Shown in pieces: positions 33,601 to 39,779 of a stretch of 39,779 nucleotides of DNA (positions are counted from its first letter, which is position 1; each line of letters opens with the position of its first letter). The notes under the pieces are model-generated. The model did not search any database and was not told where the DNA came from. It saw only the letters and a list, made by a program, of their open reading frames with translations. The translations under genes were made by a program, and so were the position numbers. The stretch covers positions 1 to 39,779 of the forward strand of contig JAAAUF010000102.1 in assembly GCA_015499985.1 (NCBI GenBank), given 5' to 3'. The DNA comes from Haplosporangium gracile (Eukaryota; Mortierellomycota; Mortierellomycetes; Mortierellales; Mortierellaceae).

Positions 33601-35183
33601 ATTGAGTCCAGGTTCAGGTAGTTGGCTATGGAAATGGAGAGAAGAACGAATGAGGTTAGGTTTTAATGAAAGCTCGCTGTCATTCAGCGCAATGCCACGA
33701 ATGTTGTGTTTGATCTTACAGTTGCGGACAAACTCCTCATATAGAGAGGTCTCACGGACAATCCTGTCGATAATCTCCTTAATCCGCTTTTGTCGTTGAG
33801 TCTCGCCAGAAATGACAATGCCGCCGCCGTCTTTTTTGAATTGCAAAGGAGCGTCTGCCAGAGGTCCTCCTTGTAAATGCATGTGAAGCTCTTCCGATAT
33901 CTTGTAGATGTCTGCAAGCACGGCCTTGATAGTGGTCTCTGGGGTATTTAACAGGTCGATTTCCGGGATCCGAAGTTCAAGAAACTGCTGCTCTAATGAT
34001 GTAATTGACTGAAGACCATTGACTGTCATCCAATGGAAGAGAATTAGTTTTAAAGAACTCTTGGCACTAAATTCATAAAAGTGTTGCTATTTGATTTTGT
34101 TTTCCTTCGAGTACAGGTGTTTTTACCAAGCCGCGTGTTGGAGCCTTTCAAGATGATGGGAGCATTGGATCTAGCCCAGGATGATTGACAAAGCCAAGGG
34201 TTACGATTAGAGTCTGTATCATAACAAAGCCTTTTACTTTGAATGTCGAACCTCATCGAGACTTACAGTGCTTCTTTCCCGTTTTTGTGAGTACCGTTTC
34301 CTCGCGCTTTGACGCGAGAATTCTGGTTGATCATGTCCATCTTGGTCCCGTTGCCCAGCAGTGCTTGGTTACGATGATTGAAACGCGCGAGTCGCTGTTC
34401 GTGGCGTAAGATAATACCTTGGTTGTGTTGCTTGGTTTGAAGGGCGTCCTTGGGTGGGTCGCTTCGACGGATGAATGAAAGGTTGGCGAGGTAGTTGGAG
34501 GCAAGGGCGGGGTGTTCAAGCGCAGAGTCTACGTCGAGGGGTGATGACGAGTCAAGGATTGTCTTTAAGCTGGACGGACTGTCTAGAAAGTGAGTAGTGT
34601 TGCGGGATTGATTATGACCGCGTCGAGCAGAGGATGACGCGACGCTGCTTGCGCGCGTGAGAGTATTGACAGATGAAGAAGGGCTGGACGAGGCTGAGGA
34701 TGGTGCCGAAAGGGAGAGGATAGAATGCGATCTGTCCTTAGTTGGGCTTGTTGAAAGAAAGAATGGATTGAAGGCAGACGAGTGGGCTAGGGATATGTCA
34801 GTGGATGGAGAGTCTAGTTTGTCAGAGCCGACAATGATGCTGACGGCGGCAGGTTTGAGGAGACGGACACCGGTCGAGTTTCTAGGCGTGTTGCTGTTGC
34901 TGCTCTTGGTGGTGTCGGGAAGAACGCTTTGCGGCGTCTTGCTTCTAGAATGGACTTGATCGACGTTGTTCAAACGAAAGTCGAAGTCCAAGTCCAGGTC
35001 GAGGTCGAGGTCGAGGTCGATGGGACGAGAAGGGGTAGTGGTTGTAGTAAAGTTCCTGCTGGTGAGGATCAGACTTTGGTAACGTTCTTCGTCAGAGGAG
35101 TCCGATTCGAGAATCTCTTTGAGCAGTGCTTCGTACTCGTCTTGGGTCGATGTCGGCGAATGCTTTGGCCCGAGAGTGTTCAT
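27699..35183 (-). CDS. VPS8: Vacuolar protein sorting-associated protein 8 (CORVET subunit)
   Basis: Nine exons: 35183-34267, 34170-34127, 34022-33720, 33625-32769, 32660-32430, 32336-32183, 32097-31862, 31762-31526 and 31433-27699; 2237 residues in frame. Vps8 is the Rab5-binding subunit of the CORVET tether on early endosomes. The N-terminal ~450 residues are disordered and Ser-rich, with a (Asp-Leu)n run, longer than in yeast or animals. A WD40-like propeller follows (AVGTSRGSILVYSTTQ, AGHSLGSVIVWNVSK, GHIRGSAVLNVGFVG, VVSADDQGMSFHH). From about residue 994 there is an alpha-solenoid (WTDRILALVKSGDFLEGIAL, AVVGLPENE). A C-terminal RING (about 1975-2110) has CEICGG, FRCGHGYHRQC and CAVC. 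Exon 2 is only 44 bases. The long tail after the RING is Ser/Pro/Arg-rich. The start is an ATG directly before a conserved-looking acidic stretch. Confidence 0.93.
34984..35021 (-). repeat. Hexanucleotide tandem repeat encoding (Asp-Leu)n in VPS8
   Basis: Five to six tandem GACCTC/GACCTG-type units encode alternating Asp and Leu and then Asp-Phe (LDLDLDLDLDFDF) in the disordered N-terminus of Vps8. The unit keeps the reading frame whatever the copy number. Confidence 0.8.
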
Positions 35184-36545
35184 GGGAATCCTTTTAGTTG
35201 GGTGTCAAAAAAGGCCTTGGCACGTTTTACTGGGACATGGGAAACGGCAACAAGGTATAAAGTAAAGGTGGGTGAGTACACAGTTGAAGGTTGTTGGAGG
35301 GGAGTGTGTGCGTTGATGACGATGAGAGGAGAAGCGAGAGAAAAAGAAGGAGAGTGGAGGAGGGATTAGATGGAGGAGGAGAAGGAGATTAATTGACAGT
35401 AGACGAAGGATGGGAGGGAAGGGAGAGGAAGCTAAGGATGAGAAGGAGAGTGCAAGAAAAAAAAGTTGTCAAAGGGTCGTGAGATACGGCGACCCTTTGG
35501 ACTGCCATTTTTAGCCATTCAAAAAGAACGAGCAAATGTCACTTCCCGCGCGTACGTCTATCATCAACACCAAGGGGGTGTAGCCCCTCTTGCCTCACTT
35601 GAGCATGTACATGCGCACCCAGTGGTCCCTTGTAGTTCATCTTCCTCTACTCCTATGCCCACTCAAGCGGTCAACTGACTGAGTGAATCTCCTTAGCGTT
35701 ACTACCTCTAGCACCTTACTTGATAGGGTTACTTTTCGAGTCGACTTGCCATCAAATTGTATCAATGCAACTTGCAAGTTATACCTTGGATCGATGGTTG
35801 CGTGTCCTCAGGATATACGTTCATTAAGAAGCGTTTAATAATGGATAACCTGGTTTTGTTCCTGAATAATAATATGTCGATCGCGAGCAAGTAGGTCGAA
35901 GCAAAGAGGGATGAAGAGCAAAGTGAAGTGAGGTATGAATATGAGCTGTTCAATTAAAGCAATGGCAACGTGGTCATTTGTTTTTTTTTTTATTTCACCC
36001 CTTTGTGTGCTTGCATGCATCTGGATCTCCTTCCCTCCTCTCCCGCCTTTGTCCCTCGAAGGAAGGAGGGCAGACATGCAAACGTGCGCAAATGTCCAAC
36101 AAAGCAAGACGATTCTCTCTCTTCATACCCGTGACATGTTAATTACTATGGCGTTTGGCAGTAGTACACTTTGTGTCTTTGTGTGGTCTGCAGAGGGACA
36201 CCCATTTGACGCAAGTAGTAGGTTTTCCTTCCACCAGTCAATGGTGTGGCTGTATGTATTTGTTTTGTGGCGTTTTCCTTATTCCCTTACTTCTCTTTCT
36301 TTGCCCAGTATCCAAATCTCCTCCCCGTGCGCGCTCCGTGTCCCAACAGAGACAAATTTCTTGGCCCGTCGACTTTCGAAACTTTGACCCGTCCTATTGT
36401 TCTTTTTTTTTTTTTTTTTATTCTCCTCTCTTCACCTACTTAAAACTTACCCACCTTTCCTTTTTTCTTTTCTATCCCACACTTCTTTCTTTCGCCTTCA
36501 CTCGTTCAACCCCTCCATATCCTTCGCCACATATCAACTTCAGCA
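35184..36545. promoter_or_regulatory. Shared intergenic promoter region, VPS8 (-) and F-box/LRR gene (+)
   Basis: The two genes are head-to-head, 1.36 kb apart. The VPS8 side (35290-35470) is CT-rich on its coding strand, and the F-box side (36400-36540) is CT/T-rich on plus. The middle is mixed, without a coding-like frame. At this distance, separate promoters are as likely as one bidirectional one. Confidence 0.5.
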
Positions 36546-37973
36546 ATGGCAATGGACGACTTTATCGCTTACTACCAACCACCCTCCTTCTTCACCCTCT
36601 TCCCCGACGCTCTCGCCGTCGTTATCCGCCACCTCAACTTCTCCAACGAAACCCTCGCTATCCTCGCTCTCGTCAACCATGAGGTAACAAAACTCACGCC
36701 CACTCTTCAGCACAGCTCTGTTTCTTTCTCTCCTTTCTTGTAAAACAGCATAACAGCCCTTGTTAAGCCTATTTTCCTCACTCATTCTTCTCTTCTCTCC
36801 AAAAAGTGCTATCTGACAACAATGCCGGTACTATGGTCAAACCCGCGCCTAGATAACAGCCTCGTCTACACACCCCTGCAATGTATCCAGTCAATCCTCG
36901 CCTCGATGGAAACTCGCTCTCTTCGTCCAGAGACCCGGCTCATGATCCACTCTCTCGACCTCTCCCAGGTCCAAGAGACCCTCTACAGCACCCTTCCCGA
37001 CAACTGGCTCTTCATCATCCTCCAACACGCACCCATGCTCCACAACCTCTGTCTCTCGGGCAAAACCACCACTTCCCCCTTTGTCCAGAGCCAAGCCTTC
37101 CGCAAGCTAACCCAGACGGGGCTGATCCACACGGGCCTCAAGCATCTCGACCTCAGCGACTGTACCGATATCCGAGAACCTGTCTTGAAATCCCTGACGA
37201 CTCATTTCCCTAATCTGGTCTCGTTGAACCTCTCTCGGACCTCTGGTGTAACCGACACTGCGCTGGCGTTGATTGTCGATCATTGTCAGTATCTCGAGAC
37301 TGTCAACATTGCCTATTGTCGTCAAATCACTGATCTGGGCCTCTTCTCTGTCGCAAAGTTCTGTCGCCGCAACCTGCGCGTACTCCACCTGACCGGAAAT
37401 CTCAAGATGACCGATGCCTCCCTGCTGGCTGTTGCGAAACACTGTCCGCGCATCGAAAAGCTGTTCCTGAGCGAATGCACCCGAATCACAGACTCGGCCC
37501 TTGAATGGATTGCCAGGTCAAGCTCAAGCACGTCGCTCAAGGAACTGGAACTGCACCGTTGTGACAAGATCATGTTTGGTCTTCCTCTCTTGGAACTTCT
37601 AGCGAAAAAGTGCAACGTCCTCGAGCGGTTGACGCTGACCTACAAGCAGATCAACTCGAGACGAGACGATCTCAAGCTGGTCATGGAAGCCTTTCGAGAT
37701 TTCCATCGTCTGCAGTCGATCGACATTTACGAGATGCCTGAGCATAGTCCGGCATTATTCTTCTGGGACTTGGCTTACCAGGCGAGTCGCGGCAACTTGA
37801 GAGCGATCAATCTCTACAGGGGCAGCTTCATGACAGATTACATCCTCGGCAACTACGCGTCTGCACCAGAGTATAATCAAAACATCACGGACCAGTCAGT
37901 GCGCAAATTCAACGACATGCGCAACGGGGCCCACAAGGCCACCGTCAACCTCTTTGTCGATGACTTCTACTAA
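36546..37973 (+). CDS. F-box and leucine-rich-repeat protein (AMN1/FBXL type)
   Basis: Two exons: 36546-36683 and 36807-37973; 434 residues. The donor is GAG|GTAACA and the acceptor AAAAAG. The F-box spans the intron: FTLFPDALAVVIRHLNFSNE, then LALVNHE joined to CYLTTMPVLWSNP. From about 140 to 330 come cysteine-containing LRRs (HLDLSDCTDIREPVLKSL, NLSRTSGVTDTALALI, NIAYCRQITDLGLFSV, FLSECTRITDSALEWI), the AMN1/FBXL2-like pattern. Such proteins recruit substrates to SCF ubiquitin ligases through Skp1; the substrate here is unknown. The start is the first ATG after a T-rich leader; a second ATG two codons later is equally usable. Confidence 0.9.
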
Positions 37974-37988
37974 TCCCATAATAGCAAC

Positions 37989-37994
37989 AATAAA
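37989..37994 (+). terminator. Polyadenylation signal AATAAA (F-box/LRR gene)
   Basis: A canonical signal 16 bases after the stop codon, with another AATAAA near 38068. Because the next gene converges from the other side (stop at 38232), the two 3' UTRs probably approach or overlap. Confidence 0.45.
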
Positions 37995-38231
37995 AATACT
38001 TTCATCCATACTTTGATCCACGCTGCTCTTTGCCAATAACTATTACCAATTCATTCCTTATAGCACCAATAAAAAACAGCTACACATCCTTATTTTTTGA
38101 TCCACGATTGAAAGTAATGATGTGTTGCGTTTAATATTCTAATATGACAAATGCGTTTCCTATTCCTCGTGGTTTCCGCTGGCCTCGCCCCTTGTGAATC
38201 GTTAGCCCTAAATAGTATCCATACTACGACT

Positions 38232-39261
38232 TTACTTCCGGTTACGGGCGTAGAATTCATATGCCAAGGCATGCATCTGTGGAGGAAAGGGACTTGGGAT
38301 CTCGGTCTTTCCGGGACGGGAGATGGGCGAGCGCAAGAAGCAAGTCGAGCAGGTGTTGTAGTTGACCTCAAGGTAGTCGGGGACAAAGAGGAAGGGCTGA
38401 GAGAAGGGCTTGGGGACAAACTCCATGGGTGCCTTTGTAGCTCCTGCTGATTCCTCCTCGCCTTCTTTTGGTGCAGCCTTCTTCAAAGTCGACACGGATG
38501 TGGGCTCGACTTGAATGATATCTCCATCTGTGACACGGTGCGAAGGGTAGGGCATCTATGGGAGGAATTCATTCCACGAAAACAAGTGAGTTAGAATGCT
38601 GAAGTTGTTCCCATTGTCCTGTTGCTTTTCCAGTAATAATGGTTTCTGAATTGTTGGTTATCTTGTTTCAAAAGCGTTTTTCCCTGTGAAAAATCATCTA
38701 CGTTCGATTATATCTCGTACTGTAATGTGTGCGGAACCACATTGCCACAGTCGATTCTTGATCCTCTTGTTGGGCTCGTGATATCAAGTATCTTCGTACT
38801 ATCCAGTTGCGACAGTGGATCGATATGTCTTTGTCGCAGCAAAGAAAGAAGTGACTTACAGGCTTGCCGTTGACAGTAACCTTTCCGTGTCCAACAAGCT
38901 GACGGGCAGCATAGATGGAGGGGGCAAAGTTACTCCTGAAGACAATGAAATCCAGACGCCTCTCCATCTCGGCAAAGGTCAACGAGAAGACTGGAGGATG
39001 GGGCTCGACACCTCCGACCTTGGTGTTGGCGGTAGGGAGACGAGTCTTGAACATGGACTGCCACTGACGCTCTGTGATTTGGTCTCCGTGATAAGAGCGG
39101 GTATCCTTCTTAGAGGCCCATTTCTGTTGGTAGAGGGTCTTGTTGGAGTCATTGGGGACACGGGCACGCTGGGTAGTGTTGAAGAGGTTGTACTTGTTCC
39201 AGGACATGCGGAGCATCTGTCTACGAAGCGAGTAGACGGGGATTGTCGAGTTGCGGACCAT
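38232..39261 (-). CDS. NAM9: Mitochondrial small-subunit ribosomal protein uS4m
   Basis: Two exons: 39261-38860 and 38555-38232; 241 residues. The donor is CCT|GTAAGT and the acceptor CCCATAG. The N-terminus is basic with few acidic residues ([21 protein letters not shown]), as in a mitochondrial targeting sequence. The S4 RNA-binding fold is at about 95-155: [34 protein letters not shown] and, across the intron, [17 protein letters not shown]. The tail ([15 protein letters not shown] region, then EFYARNRK) is as in other mitochondrial S4 proteins. uS4m nucleates assembly of the mitoribosomal small subunit. The protein is much shorter than yeast Nam9 (486 residues). Confidence 0.9.
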
Positions 39262-39779
39262 CTTTGTGTTGTGTCTTCCTGTTTATGTCGCGCTGTTGTG
39301 TAGGTTTGAGGCTGTCTCCTTGCTGTCGGTGTTCCTTTGTCCGTGAAGGGTCGGGTTGAGAATGCGAATGCGGGAAAAGCGTAGAAATGGGTCAAAACGA
39401 AGGAGATCTCTCGAAAGCAACTCAGGGCAGGTCTGGTGGAGCGGGGAGGACCTGCAATTGTGTAAACAACATGTCGCAGTCACAGTCGAGAAGAGTGAAT
39501 GACTTCTGTGACCATGTGCAGTTAGAAGGGGTACAACATGGCTCGGCATGGCCCAATTGAACACAGGCAAATTCCCTCGCCCGAGTGCTCAAAAATAGAT
39601 CAATCACCCATGTTTCTCTTTTCTCCTACTACCTTGGGGACATTTGTTTGTGTCTGTGTAGACCTTACACATTTCAGAAAGCAAATAAATAGTCAAATTA
39701 TGAGTGGCGGATGCCCCGTCCCAAATATGCATCCCGCCAGTTCATCCTTCTTTTCTCTTCTTCTTCCCTTGCGCCCAGT
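39262..39779. other. Upstream region of uS4m, no gene seen
   Basis: Promoter-side sequence of the uS4m gene up to the window edge. Short open frames on the minus strand (39283-39570, 39422-39607) show no motif. No TATA or CCAAT element is obvious close to the start. Confidence 0.4.

Noticed and set aside
36155..36682. A 175-codon plus-strand frame upstream of the F-box gene
   Set aside because: It overlaps the T-rich leader and the first F-box exon in the wrong frame, giving Phe/Leu/Ser runs.

Overview
The window is nuclear DNA from a filamentous fungus. Genes are interrupted by short GT-AG introns with branch sites such as TACTAAC, intergenic DNA is rich in poly-T and CT tracts, and the gene set is eukaryotic: dynactin p150, VPS8, a mitochondrial ribosomal protein, a secreted chitinase and allantoinase. 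The intron density, Q-rich tracts, GH18 chitinase with CBM5/12 modules and large membrane-anchored DUF3712 protein suggest an early-diverging mould such as Mortierellomycotina. That placement is an inference from style, not from a search. No CRISPR array, tRNA, rRNA or intact transposon was found.

Layout. 0.45-1.4 kb (+): a single-pass membrane protein with a PPAY motif. 1.66-2.2 kb (-): a diverged, truncated relic of the DUF3712 gene lying next to it at 3.1-7.3 kb (-). 7.3-11.1 kb: mostly empty, but with a coding-like relic at 9.4-9.6 kb (+) and two spliced exons of an unrecognised gene at 9.9-10.2 kb (+). 11.1-12.9 kb (-): allantoinase, 4 exons. 13.4-18.5 kb (-): dynactin p150Glued, 9 exons, including one GC-AG intron. 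19.1-19.4 kb (-): a candidate 53-residue protein whose start codon is split from the rest by an intron. 19.9-22.1 kb (-): chitinase, 3 exons. 22.1-25.0 kb: empty. 25.0-27.2 kb (-): a zinc-ribbon/XPA-like nuclear protein whose 5' end runs into a 10-N gap. 27.7-35.2 kb (-): VPS8, 9 exons. 36.5-38.0 kb (+): F-box/LRR protein, head-to-head with VPS8. 38.2-39.3 kb (-): mitochondrial ribosomal protein uS4m, convergent with the F-box gene.

The genes do not form a pathway. Dynactin p150 (cargo transport on microtubules) and VPS8 (CORVET tethering at endosomes) both serve endosome traffic, but they are conserved housekeeping genes and their proximity is probably chance. Most coding-strand 5' leaders are CT-rich. 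Exon joins were chosen from splice signals together with frame continuity; for every multi-exon gene called complete, the exon lengths sum to a whole number of codons. No dedicated new system is evident. The most useful leads are the hidden small spliced genes, the decayed DUF3712 paralog, the uncharacterised zinc-ribbon protein, the GKNGG variant in the CAP-Gly domain and the GC-AG intron.
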